Assembly (NCBI RefSeq): GCF_021545335.1
Contig: NZ_CP089312.1
Coordinates: 7,998,001-8,062,000, forward strand
Origin: Streptomyces sp. GQFP
GTDB taxonomy: Bacteria > Actinomycetota > Actinomycetes > Streptomycetales > Streptomycetaceae
DNA length: 64,000 nt
Direction of reading: 5' to 3'
Part shown: positions 1 through 7,520 of the stretch, piece by piece
Position numbering within the stretch: the first letter of the stretch is position 1
Layout of the letters: every line of letters begins with the position of its first letter
The notes under the pieces: model-generated
What the model saw: the letters and a program-made list of their open reading frames with translations, nothing else
Told to the model about the DNA's origin: nothing
The model's database searches: none
Program-made: the position numbers and the translations under genes

Positions 1-822
1 GAGGTGAGCGAGTACCTGGTCGGACACCCCGGCATCGACAAGGTCGCCTTCACCGGCTCGGTCGCGGCGGGCAAGCGCGTGATGGAGGTAGCGGCCCGTC
101 AACTCACCCGGGTGACCCTGGAGTTGGGCGGGAAATCGGCGGCGATCGTGCTCCCCGACGCGGACCTCGACACCACCGTCCCCGGCATCGTCTCCGCCGC
201 CTGGATGAACAACGGCCAGGCGTGTGTGGCCCAGACCCGTATCCTCCTCCCGCGTTCCCGCTACGACGAGTTCGCGGACGCCTTCACCCAGGCGGCGAGC
301 GCGCTGGTGGTCGGCGATCCGCTCGACCCGGCGACCCAGGTCGGGCCGCTCGTCGCGCGGCGCCAGCAGCAGCGCAACCTCGACTACATCCGTATCGGCC
401 AGGAGGAGGGCGCGAAGATCCTCACCGGCGGTGGCCGCCCCGCGGGCCTCGACCGGGGCTGGTACGTCGAACCGACCCTCTTCGGCGACGTCGACAACTC
501 GATGCGCATCGCCCGCGAGGAGATCTTCGGCCCGGTCATCTGCCTGCTCCCGTACGGCGACGAGACCGAGGCGGTGAAGATCGCGAACGACTCCGACTAC
601 GGGCTGAGCGGCAGCGTGTGGACGGCGGATGTCGCCCACGGCATCGAGGTCGCCCGGCAGGTCCGTACGGGAACGTACTCCGTCAACACCTTCAGCCTGG
701 ACATGCTCGGCCCGTTCGGCGGCTACAAGAACTCGGGGTTGGGGCGGGAGTTCGGGCCCGAGGGGTTCGGGGAGTACCTGGAGCACAAGATGATCCATCT
801 CCCGGCCGGCTGGGAGGGATAG
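1..822 (+). CDS. aldehyde dehydrogenase family protein, C-terminal part (5' end outside window)
   Basis: The first 273 codons of the window belong to an NAD(P)+-dependent aldehyde dehydrogenase, which oxidises an aldehyde to the acid. The frame is open from base 1, so the true start and the N-terminal Rossmann half lie upstream. Visible family motifs are LELGGKSA with the general-base Glu, NNGQAC with the catalytic Cys, EEIFGPV, and the C-terminal GPFGGYKNSGLGRE. About 270 of the usual 480-500 residues are present. The stop is 5 bp from the ferredoxin gene, so the two are probably co-transcribed. A KstR-like regulator is convergent downstream, which would fit steroid or terpenoid side-chain oxidation, but the substrate is inferred only. 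Confidence 0.93.
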   Translation, partial: EVSEYLVGHPGIDKVAFTGSVAAGKRVMEVAARQLTRVTLELGGKSAAIVLPDADLDTTVPGIVSAAWMNNGQACVAQTRILLPRSRYDEFADAFTQAASALVVGDPLDPATQVGPLVARRQQQRNLDYIRIGQEEGAKILTGGGRPAGLDRGWYVEPTLFGDVDNSMRIAREEIFGPVICLLPYGDETEAVKIANDSDYGLSGSVWTADVAHGIEVARQVRTGTYSVNTFSLDMLGPFGGYKNSGLGREFGPEGFGEYLEHKMIHLPAGWEG

Positions 823-827
823 CGGCC

Positions 828-1061
828 ATGGGCGACCGCTGGCACGTGGAGGTCGACCGCTCGCTCTGCATCGGCTCGGCCCAGTGCGTCCACCGGGCCC
901 CGGCCGGCTTCCGCCTCGACACCGGGATGCAGTCCCATCCGGTGGAACCGGACACGGACGCGAACGAGAGCGTCTTGGCGGCGGCGGAGAACTGTCCGGT
1001 GGAGGCGATCATGATCACGCTGGTGGAGGGTGGGGAGGCGGTGTTTCCGCCGGAGGAGTGA
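828..1061 (+). CDS. small [3Fe-4S]-type ferredoxin
   Basis: This 77-residue soluble electron carrier has the spacing of single-cluster ferredoxins that feed actinobacterial cytochromes P450. It shows CIGSAQC near residues 14-20 and a distal Cys-Pro (ENCPVEAI) around residue 54. The middle Cys of a 4Fe-4S motif is absent, which points to a 3Fe-4S cluster. The ATG was chosen because it lies 5 bp after the aldehyde dehydrogenase stop and gives the normal family length; the open frame upstream is antisense-like GC-rich read-through. No P450 is visible, so the partner must lie to the left of the window or elsewhere. Confidence 0.9.
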   Translation: MGDRWHVEVDRSLCIGSAQCVHRAPAGFRLDTGMQSHPVEPDTDANESVLAAAENCPVEAIMITLVEGGEAVFPPEE

Positions 1062-1095
1062 GGGCGCGTCGGCTGACGTAGTTTGTCTCGCCCCC

Positions 1096-1515
1096 GCCGC
1101 CCCTACCCGTCCCATCCTTCTGGGGGCTGCCGCCCCCAGACCCCCGCTCCGGCCCTGAACGGGCCTTGTCCTCAAACGCCGGACGGGCTAAAAGAGCAAC
1201 CCCCGACCGGCGTTCGAGGACAACCGCGCTCAGCCCACCCTTTTCCCCGCCCCCGCCACACTTCAGCACTGGCCGGCACCCTCCAGCCCGTCCGGCGTTT
1301 GAGGACAAGCGCGTTCAGCGCGACTTTCCCACCCACCCGCCTGCACCCCCACCTAGCCCGTCCGGCGTTTGAGGACGAGGCCGTTCAGCGCGCCCCACCC
1401 ACCCGCCTGCACCCCCACCTAGCCCGTCCGGCGTTTGAGGACGAGGCCGTTCAGGCCGAAAGGGGGGTCTGGGGGCGCAGCCCCCAGGGATGGGACGGGT
1501 AGGGGCGGCGGGGGC
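1096..1515. repeat. long imperfect inverted repeat between convergent genes
   Basis: The left arm (about 1096-1190) and right arm (about 1420-1515) are near-complete reverse complements. Both carry CCCCTACCCGTCCCATC, GGGGGCTGC-type GC blocks and the CTCAAACGCCGGACGGGC core. The GTCCGGCGTTTGAGGAC core recurs in between. This stretch of more than 300 bases holds no gene. It sits between the ferredoxin gene and the convergent regulator gene, so it can act as a two-way terminator. The core is a dispersed repeat typical of Streptomyces intergenic regions. Confidence 0.75.
1328..1454. repeat. two tandem 61-bp copies, 66-bp period
   Basis: Positions 1328-1388 and 1394-1454 are direct copies. Each runs from CCCACCCACCCGCC through GTCCGGCGTTTGAGGAC to CCGTTCAG. 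They lie inside the larger inverted repeat and look like a recent local duplication. Confidence 0.8.
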
Positions 1516-1525
1516 GGAAGAAGCC

Positions 1526-2188
1526 TCAGGGGCCCTTCCCGGCGGGGCCCGTCAGGTCGATCAGTCTGCACACCGTCTCGATGTCGATCTTCACCTGGGC
1601 GATCGACGCCCGCCCCGACAGCCACGTGATCAGTGCCGAGTGCCAGGTGTGTTCGATGACACGGACCGCCGAGAGCTGCTCGGGGGTCGGGTGGCCGGAG
1701 CCCGGTTCGCCCAGCCCCATCGAGTCCAGGATGATCGCCGTCGTCTGACGCGAGACCTGGTCGACCTCCGGGGAGACACTGCGGTCCGCGAACGTCAGCG
1801 CCCGCACCATCGCGTCCGCGAGATGCGGCTCCCGCTGGAGTGCGCGGAACGCGCGCATCAGCGTCTCCGCCACCCGCTCCGCCGCCGTCTCCCCCGTCGG
1901 CGGCTTCTTCCGCAGTGTGCCGTGCATATGCTCCAACTGGTCCTGCATCGTGGCGACCAGCAGATGCACCTTCGACGGGAAGTACCGGTACAGCGTGCCG
2001 AGCGCGACCTGCGAGGACTCCGCGACCTCCCGCATCTGCACCGCGTCGAACCCGCCCCGCGCGGCCAACTGCGCGCTCGCGTGCAGGATCCGGCGCCTGC
2101 GGGCCTCCTGCCGCTCGGTGAGCGGAGCGGAGGGCGGCGGCGAACTCGGTCGCGCCGTACGTGCTTCCACCTTCGCGTCGGCAGGCAT
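1526..2188 (-). CDS. kstR: TetR-family regulator, KstR-like
   Basis: This 220-residue repressor has an N-terminal TetR helix-turn-helix at residues about 25-75, containing RRRRILHASAQLA, EVAESSQVALGTLYRYFPSK and VHLL. Closely related wording (GTLYRYFPSKVHLL, then a C-terminal half with TWHSALITWLSGRAS) is seen in mycobacterial KstR, the repressor of cholesterol catabolism whose ligands are CoA thioesters of steroid intermediates. Support comes from the window itself: two perfect TnnAACnnGTTnnA sites occur at 2406 and 21336, the second before a steroid-type MaoC/ADH/SDR operon. The start ATG at 2188 is conventional. Another TetR subfamily with a similar DNA-binding domain remains possible. Confidence 0.75.
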   Translation of the reverse strand: MPADAKVEARTARPSSPPPSAPLTERQEARRRRILHASAQLAARGGFDAVQMREVAESSQVALGTLYRYFPSKVHLLVATMQDQLEHMHGTLRKKPPTGETAAERVAETLMRAFRALQREPHLADAMVRALTFADRSVSPEVDQVSRQTTAIILDSMGLGEPGSGHPTPEQLSAVRVIEHTWHSALITWLSGRASIAQVKIDIETVCRLIDLTGPAGKGP

Positions 2189-2237
2189 GGGTCCCGTTCC
2201 GTGACAGTCGGTGATCGCGCGGCGATCGGGCAGTCAT

Positions 2238-2301
2238 CTCTCAGCAAGCAGTCAGCAAGCAGTCAGCGGTCAGTCAGCGACAAGTCAGTGATCAGTCAGC
2301 A
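2238..2301. repeat. short direct repeats of a GTCAGC/GTCAGT unit
   Basis: The leader between the repressor start and its upstream site contains about seven spaced copies of GTCAG[CT], including AGCAGTCAGCA twice. It looks like a simple-sequence expansion. It could bind a regulator, but nothing else supports that. Confidence 0.5.
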
Positions 2302-2405
2302 TGGCACGTCCGCGTCGTGCGTCCGCCGTGGCGCGAATCACCTGATCCACCGCTCACAGCCGAGGTGCCTGCCGGTAGATTCGGAGCCTCCTGAACGATC
2401 AAGTC

Positions 2406-2419
2406 TGAAACTTGTTCTA
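2406..2419. promoter_or_regulatory. KstR-type operator (TnnAACnnGTTnnA)
   Basis: TGAAACTTGTTCTA matches every fixed position of the mycobacterial KstR consensus. It lies in the divergent region, 217 bp upstream of the KstR-like gene and 55 bp upstream of the glycosyltransferase gene. It could serve autoregulation, the glycosyltransferase operon, or both. Confidence 0.7.
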
Positions 2420-2473
2420 GATTAGCGTCCCGACGTAGTCTCGCGGGAAAACGCGGGCAGAAGGGGGCCGGGA

Positions 2474-3922
2474 GTGACCGCTGAGGCCAGCGAGGCGGGC
2501 CCTCTGGGGGATCCTGCCGCGGACGGCGAGCGACCGCTCAACATCGCGCTTCTGACGTATAAGGGGAACCCGTTCTGCGGCGGCCAGGGCGTCTACGTAC
2601 GCCATCTCTCGCGCGAACTCGCCCGGCTCGGTCACCGCGTCGAGGTCATCGGCTCCCAGCCGTACCCCGTACTGGACGTACTCGACGGATCCACAGCCGG
2701 TACGGGCCCCAGCCCCAACCCCGATCCCGGCCCCGACCCCGTCCTCACCGAGCTCCCAAGCCTCGACCTCTACCGCCACCCGGACCCCTTCCGCAATCCC
2801 CGGCGTGACGAGTACCGCGACTGGATCGACGCCCTCGAAGTCGCCACGATGTGGACCGGCGGATTCCCCGAGCCGCTCACCTTCTCCCTCCGTGCCCGCC
2901 GCCAACTCCGTGCCCGGCGTGGTGAGTTCGACGTCGTCCACGACAACCAGACGCTCGGGTACGGCCTGTTGGGCGACATCGGTGCCCCGCTCGTCACGAC
3001 GATCCATCACCCCATCACCGTGGACCGGCAGTTGGAGCTGGACGCCGCCGAGGGTCTGCGTCGCCGGATGTCCGTACGGCGCTGGTACGGCTTCACGCGT
3101 ATGCAGAAGCGGGTCGCGCGCCGGCTGCCCTCCGTGCTCACCGTCTCGGGTACGTCCCGTCAGGAGATCGTCGACCATCTCGGCGTACGGGACGAGCGCA
3201 TCCACGTCGTGCACATCGGCGCCGACACCGACCTCTTCTCACCCGACCCGGCGGTACGACAGGTACCGGGCCGCATCGTGACCACGTCCAGCGCGGACGT
3301 TCCCCTCAAGGGGCTGGTGTTCCTCGTCGAGGCGCTGGCAAAGGTACGTACGGAACACCCCGCCGCACACCTCGTGGTCGTCGGCAAGCGTGCCGAGGAC
3401 GGACCCGTCGCCCAGGTCATCGAGCGGTACGGCCTCGAAGGCGCCGTCGAGTTCGTCAAGGGCATCTCGGACGCCGAACTCGTCGACCTGGTCCGCTCGG
3501 CGGAGATCGCCTGCGTACCGTCCCTGTACGAGGGTTTCTCGCTCCCGGCGGCGGAGGCGATGGCCACCGGTACGCCCCTGGTCGCCACGACGGGCGGAGC
3601 GATCCCCGAGGTCGCCGGCCCCGACGGCGAGACCTGCCTCTCCGTACCCCCGGGCGACCCCGGAGCCCTGGCCACCGCCCTGGCCACGCTCCTCGCCGAC
3701 CCCGAACTGCGCGCGCGCCTCGGCCGGGCGGGCCGTGAGCGCGTACTGACCCGCTTCACCTGGGCCCGAGCGGCACAGGGCACGGCAGCCCACTACCGCG
3801 AGGCAATGGCCCGCTCCGCGGCCCAGAACCCCCCTTCGGCCCGCTCCGCGCCCAGGCCACCCAGCCGCTCCGCGGCACCCCCCACCGTGACCCCCGACCG
3901 CGAAAGCAGGACCCCGTGCTGA
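2474..3922 (+). CDS. glycosyltransferase family 4 (GT-B fold)
   Basis: This 482-residue GT-B enzyme probably transfers a sugar from a nucleotide-sugar donor. The N-terminal acceptor domain has the family-4 opening IALLTYKGNPFCGGQGVYVRHLSREL. The C-terminal donor domain contains VPSLYEGFSLPAAEAMATGTPLVATTGGAIPEV in several blocks, including the E-x7-E motif that binds the nucleotide sugar. The last about 40 residues are Pro/Ser/Arg-rich and unstructured. The GTG at 2474 follows a GAAGGGGG ribosome site. Its stop overlaps the methyltransferase start by 7 bp. Rv0225 of M. tuberculosis is a similar glycosyltransferase next to a methyltransferase, so this pairing is conserved; the acceptor is unknown. 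Confidence 0.9.
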   Translation: MTAEASEAGPLGDPAADGERPLNIALLTYKGNPFCGGQGVYVRHLSRELARLGHRVEVIGSQPYPVLDVLDGSTAGTGPSPNPDPGPDPVLTELPSLDLYRHPDPFRNPRRDEYRDWIDALEVATMWTGGFPEPLTFSLRARRQLRARRGEFDVVHDNQTLGYGLLGDIGAPLVTTIHHPITVDRQLELDAAEGLRRRMSVRRWYGFTRMQKRVARRLPSVLTVSGTSRQEIVDHLGVRDERIHVVHIGADTDLFSPDPAVRQVPGRIVTTSSADVPLKGLVFLVEALAKVRTEHPAAHLVVVGKRAEDGPVAQVIERYGLEGAVEFVKGISDAELVDLVRSAEIACVPSLYEGFSLPAAEAMATGTPLVATTGGAIPEVAGPDGETCLSVPPGDPGALATALATLLADPELRARLGRAGRERVLTRFTWARAAQGTAAHYREAMARSAAQNPPSARSAPRPPSRSAAPPTVTPDRESRTPC

Positions 3923-4650
3923 CCGTCGACTTCACCCGGTTCCCGCTCGCCCCGGGCGACCGCGTCCTGGACCTCGGCTGCGGAGCCGGCCGGCACGCGT
4001 TCGAGTGCTACCGGCGTGGCGCCCAGGTCGTGGCGCTCGACCAGAACGCGGAGGAACTCCGCGAGGTCGCCAAGTGGTTCGCGGCGATGCAGGAAGCGGG
4101 CGAGGCACCCGCCGGGGCCACCGCGACGGCCATGGAGGGCGACGCCCTGGCACTGCCGTTCCCCGACGAGTCCTTCGACGTCGTGATCATCTCCGAGGTC
4201 ATGGAGCACATCCCGGACGACAAGGGCGTACTCGCCGAGATGGTCCGGGTGCTCAAGCCCGGCGGCCGGATCGCGATCACCGTGCCGCGCTACGGGCCCG
4301 AGAAGGTCTGCTGGTCCCTCTCCGACGCCTATCACGAGGTCGAGGGCGGCCACATCCGCATCTACAAGGCGGACGAACTGCTCGCGAAGATCAGGGAAGC
4401 CGGGCTCAAGCCGTACGGCACCCATCACGCCCACGCGCTGCACTCGCCGTACTGGTGGCTGAAGTGCGCGTTCGGCGTCGACAACGACAAGGCGCTGCCG
4501 GTCCGCGCGTACCACAAGCTGCTGGTCTGGGACATCATGAAGAAGCCGCTGGCCACCCGGGTCGCCGAGCAGGCGCTGAACCCGGTGATCGGCAAGAGCT
4601 TCGTGGCGTACGCGACCAAGCCGCACCTCCCCCTGGTGGAAGCAAAGTGA
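3916..4650 (+). CDS. class I SAM-dependent methyltransferase
   Basis: This 244-residue Rossmann methyltransferase has motif I as VLDLGCGAGRHAFE (residues about 17-30), the ribose-binding acidic residue in VVALDQNAEEL, and motif IV/post-I around FPDESFDVVIISEVMEHI. The GTG start lies inside the end of the glycosyltransferase gene, and the stop is in a GTGA overlap with the next gene, so the three genes are translationally coupled. Residues 110-244 contain an Arg/Lys/Trp-rich region that may contact a glycosylated or membrane substrate, which is inference. It is comparable to Rv0224c, also found beside a glycosyltransferase. Confidence 0.9.
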   Translation: MLTVDFTRFPLAPGDRVLDLGCGAGRHAFECYRRGAQVVALDQNAEELREVAKWFAAMQEAGEAPAGATATAMEGDALALPFPDESFDVVIISEVMEHIPDDKGVLAEMVRVLKPGGRIAITVPRYGPEKVCWSLSDAYHEVEGGHIRIYKADELLAKIREAGLKPYGTHHAHALHSPYWWLKCAFGVDNDKALPVRAYHKLLVWDIMKKPLATRVAEQALNPVIGKSFVAYATKPHLPLVEAK

Positions 4651-5717
4651 CGACGCCCCGGACAGAACACCTCGTCCTGCCCGGGGTCCTCACCGCCGAG
4701 CAGGCCGCCGTCACCGTCCGCGGGATCCTCGCGGAGCAGCGGGAGGACGGGGCCATTCCGTGGTTCCGGGGGCACCATCTCGACCCGTGGGACCACACCG
4801 AGGCCGCGATGGCCCTGGACGCGGCCGGCGAGCACGAGGCCGCCGAGCGGGCCTACCTGTGGCTGGCCGCCCACCAGACCGAGGACGGCTCCTGGTACGC
4901 GGCGTACGCCGACGGGGACGCGGACGCCGTCACCGACCGGGGCCGGGAGACCAACTTCGTCGCCTACATAGCCGTCGGCGTCTGGCACCACTACCTCGCC
5001 ACCGGCGACGACACCTTCCTGGACCGGATGTGGCCGACGGTCTTCGCCGCCGTCGAGTTCGTGCTCCAACTCCAGCAGCCCGGCGGTGAGATCGGGTGGA
5101 AGCGCGAGGACGACGGCACCGGCCTCAAGGACGCGCTGCTGACCGGGAGTTCGTCGGTCCACCACGCGTTGCGCTGTGCGCTCGCCATCGCCGAGGAACG
5201 TGAAGAGCCGCAGCCCGACTGGGAGTTGGCGGTGGGCGCGCTGCGGCACGCGATCCGCCGGCACCCCGAGCGGTTCCTCGACAAGGACCGCTACTCGATG
5301 GACTGGTACTACCCGGTCCTGGGTGGCGCGTTGACGGGTACGGAGGCCAAGTCCCGTATCGAGGAGGGCTGGGAGCGCTTCGTCGTCCCCCGACTCGGGG
5401 TGCGCTGTGTCGTGCCCAACCCGTGGGTGACCGGCGGCGAGTCGGCCGAACTCGCCCTGGCGCTCTGGGCGGTGGGCGAGTCGGATCGGGCGCTGGAGAT
5501 TTTGCAGTCGATCCAGCATCTGCGCGATGCGGACAGCGGGCTGTACTGGACGGGGTACGTGTTCGACGCGCGGCAGATCTGGCCGCGTGAACTCACCACG
5601 TGGACGGCGGGTTCACTGCTGCTCGCTGTCGCGGCGCTGGGCGGTCATGAGGCGACTTGTGCGGTGTTCGGCGGCGAGTTGTTGCCTACGGGGTTGGACC
5701 CCGACTGCTGCGGGTGA
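4647..5717 (+). CDS. alpha/alpha-toroid protein (prenyltransferase/cyclase-like), third gene of glycosyl/methyl transfer operon
   Basis: This 356-residue protein has repeated helical hairpins carrying W/Y-D-H-T-E-A-A-M-A-L and L-Q-x-E-D-G-S-W elements (for example HQTEDGSWYAAYADGD and EIGWKREDDGTGLKDALL). This is the style of squalene-cyclase, prenyltransferase and glycoside-hydrolase (alpha/alpha)6 barrels. Such proteins are often annotated 'prenyltransferase' in Streptomyces, but the DxDD of squalene-hopene cyclases is not present, so a glycan-active toroid is equally possible. The GTG start shares GTGA with the methyltransferase stop. The conserved coupling implies that all three act on one glycoconjugate. 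Confidence 0.7.
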   Translation: MTTPRTEHLVLPGVLTAEQAAVTVRGILAEQREDGAIPWFRGHHLDPWDHTEAAMALDAAGEHEAAERAYLWLAAHQTEDGSWYAAYADGDADAVTDRGRETNFVAYIAVGVWHHYLATGDDTFLDRMWPTVFAAVEFVLQLQQPGGEIGWKREDDGTGLKDALLTGSSSVHHALRCALAIAEEREEPQPDWELAVGALRHAIRRHPERFLDKDRYSMDWYYPVLGGALTGTEAKSRIEEGWERFVVPRLGVRCVVPNPWVTGGESAELALALWAVGESDRALEILQSIQHLRDADSGLYWTGYVFDARQIWPRELTTWTAGSLLLAVAALGGHEATCAVFGGELLPTGLDPDCCG

Positions 5718-5749
5718 CCGCCCGGCGGGAAGGTGCGCTTTCGGGTGCG

Positions 5750-5817
5750 GGTGCTTCGTGGCTGGTCGCGCAGTTCCCCGCGCCCCTTTGGGGCGCGGCT
5801 CGCCCGGACGGGCTCCC
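5750..5817. repeat. dispersed Streptomyces repeat (GGGGCGCGGGGAACTGCGCG type), terminator-like
   Basis: On the minus strand the core GGGGCGCGGGGAACTGCGCG is followed by ACCAGCCACGAAG. Related copies occur at 16141 and 29496, and a variant at 30989. It fills the gap between two convergent genes and has hairpin potential around CGCGCCCCTTTGGGGCGCG. Confidence 0.7.
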
Positions 5818-6108
5818 TCAGTGACGGCCGACTCGGGCGAGGGCGTGGCCCACGAACAGATAGACGACGGCGGCCAGTCCGTACCCGGCGACAACCCGCG
5901 CCCACTGCTCGTCGAAGGTGAAGAGGTCGTACGACCAGCCCGCAAGCCACGTGGCCGCGTCGTGGACGAACTCCACGAAGTCGTTGGCGCGGTCGGCGTC
6001 CAGCAGGTACATCAGGATCCAGAGCCCAAGAATGAGGGCCAAGATGTCAGCGGCGACGGCGAAGATCGCGCCGGCCCGGTTCGCACTGCGGCGAGTTTCA
6101 GGGGACAT
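5818..6108 (-). CDS. small two-TM membrane protein
   Basis: This 96-residue hypothetical has two hydrophobic segments: AGAIFAVAADILALILGLWILMYLL at about residues 12-36 and VVAGYGLAAVVYLFVGHAL at about 74-92. A Trp/Asp-rich loop joins them. The start MSPETRRSAN was preferred over more upstream in-frame starts because the upstream codons are compositionally unlike Streptomyces coding DNA and the chosen start gives a compact membrane protein. It is convergent with the toroid-protein gene and divergent from the VWA operon. No function is recognised. Confidence 0.7.
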   Translation of the reverse strand: MSPETRRSANRAGAIFAVAADILALILGLWILMYLLDADRANDFVEFVHDAATWLAGWSYDLFTFDEQWARVVAGYGLAAVVYLFVGHALARVGRH

Positions 6109-6275
6109 GTCCTTCGGGTGCCCTCGAATCCAGGATGAAACCAGGACGGTAAGGGAAGAAGGCGGTGGGGACAGCCGCCGTTTGCCCCCCGTTCGGCTGG
6201 AGTTGAGGATTCCAGGAGGCTGCGTTCGACGCCGTACCTGATGATCCTTCACCCGGGGGAGAGGCAGGGACAGCG

Positions 6276-7520
6276 GTGTCCGACGAGAGCAGACCGACCG
6301 TCATCGAGGAACCGAGACTCACGACCCGCCGTCGCAGAGCCAGACGCCGCCTCCCACGCCATGTCGTCGTCGCGATGCCACTCGCCCTGGCCGGACTGAT
6401 CTCCCTGCTGGTCTCCGGGAACACGCTGCGGCCGTTCGAACGCATCACGACCATCCAGGCCAAGATGGCCTCCAAGTCCGACTACTTCAAAGACCCCGAA
6501 GTGCAGCGGCTGTTGCTCGAGCACGGCATCCGTGTCGAGATCCAGCGGCTCGGGTCACGAGGGATCGCCCAGCAGTCCCTGAAGGGCATGGACGTGGTCT
6601 TCCCGTCCGGCCAGCCCGCCGCGATGATCATCCTCGACAAGGAGAACCGGACGCTGGACTCGGTGCGCCCCTTCGTCACCCCGCTGGTGCTGGCCACGTT
6701 CCGGGACTACGCCGAGACGCTGGAGGCTCAGGGCGTCGCCAAGCCCCAGAAGTCCGGTGGGGACACGCTCTACTACAACCTCGACATGGACAAGTTCACC
6801 GAACTGCTGGACGGCGAGGGCGCCGACAAGGGCGCCGGGCCCGCCGACACCTGGAACGCCATAGGCTTCAGCACCGTCAACAAGGGTGAGAGCAACGGCG
6901 GCCGGGTCCTCGTCCGCACCTCCAGCGTGTGCGAGTCCAATTCCGCCGGCACCTATCTGAGCATCCTCTCCTTCGTGCAGAACAAGCAGCGCGTGCCGGT
7001 GGCCGAGGATCAGGTGCTCGACCTCGCCAAGCAGGTCAAACCCCTGATCAACCTCCAGGGCATGTGGGCCGACGAACAGGCCGACAGCTACTTCTCCGGC
7101 GAGGGCGAGAGCATCGCGCCCATCGCGGTGATCTACGAGCACCAGTTCCTGGCCCACCAACTCGCCTACTACAAGAAGCACAAGAAGCAGGACACCGAAC
7201 GCGTCCTGCTCTACCCCACGCCCTACGCCCTCACCGAGCCCCAGCTCATCGGCCTCACCGACGAGGGCGACCGGCTCGTGGAGATCATCAAGACCGACAC
7301 CGAACTGCGCCAGCGGGCAACCGAGTTGGGCTTCCGCGTCCGCTTCTCCGGCGAGGAGGGCAGTAGCGAACAGCTCAACGCGTACCTCCGCCAACACGAG
7401 ATACAGGTCCCGGCCCGCAACAGGGACCAGACCAAGGTCGACATACCCGACCTGAACGTCCTGGAGCAGATCATCAACTACGTGGGCAACTGCGAGGCCT
7501 CCGAAGAGGCCGCCCCGTGA
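6276..7520 (+). CDS. membrane-anchored extracytoplasmic protein, first gene of solute-binding/VWA operon
   Basis: This 414-residue protein has a basic N-terminus (RRRRARRRLPRH), one membrane segment (residues about 29-47) and a large outer domain. The outer domain resembles a periplasmic ligand-binding fold: a GMDVVFPSGQPAAMIIL strand and a ALTEPQLIGLTDEGDRLVEI block near the C-terminus. Several Streptomyces proteins of this kind are unannotated. The GTG start follows GGGGGAGAGGCAGGG. The last codons overlap the lipoprotein gene by GTGA, so the pair is coupled. Together with the next gene it may form a cell-surface sensor or assembly complex; this is inferred. Confidence 0.75.
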   Translation: MSDESRPTVIEEPRLTTRRRRARRRLPRHVVVAMPLALAGLISLLVSGNTLRPFERITTIQAKMASKSDYFKDPEVQRLLLEHGIRVEIQRLGSRGIAQQSLKGMDVVFPSGQPAAMIILDKENRTLDSVRPFVTPLVLATFRDYAETLEAQGVAKPQKSGGDTLYYNLDMDKFTELLDGEGADKGAGPADTWNAIGFSTVNKGESNGGRVLVRTSSVCESNSAGTYLSILSFVQNKQRVPVAEDQVLDLAKQVKPLINLQGMWADEQADSYFSGEGESIAPIAVIYEHQFLAHQLAYYKKHKKQDTERVLLYPTPYALTEPQLIGLTDEGDRLVEIIKTDTELRQRATELGFRVRFSGEEGSSEQLNAYLRQHEIQVPARNRDQTKVDIPDLNVLEQIINYVGNCEASEEAAP

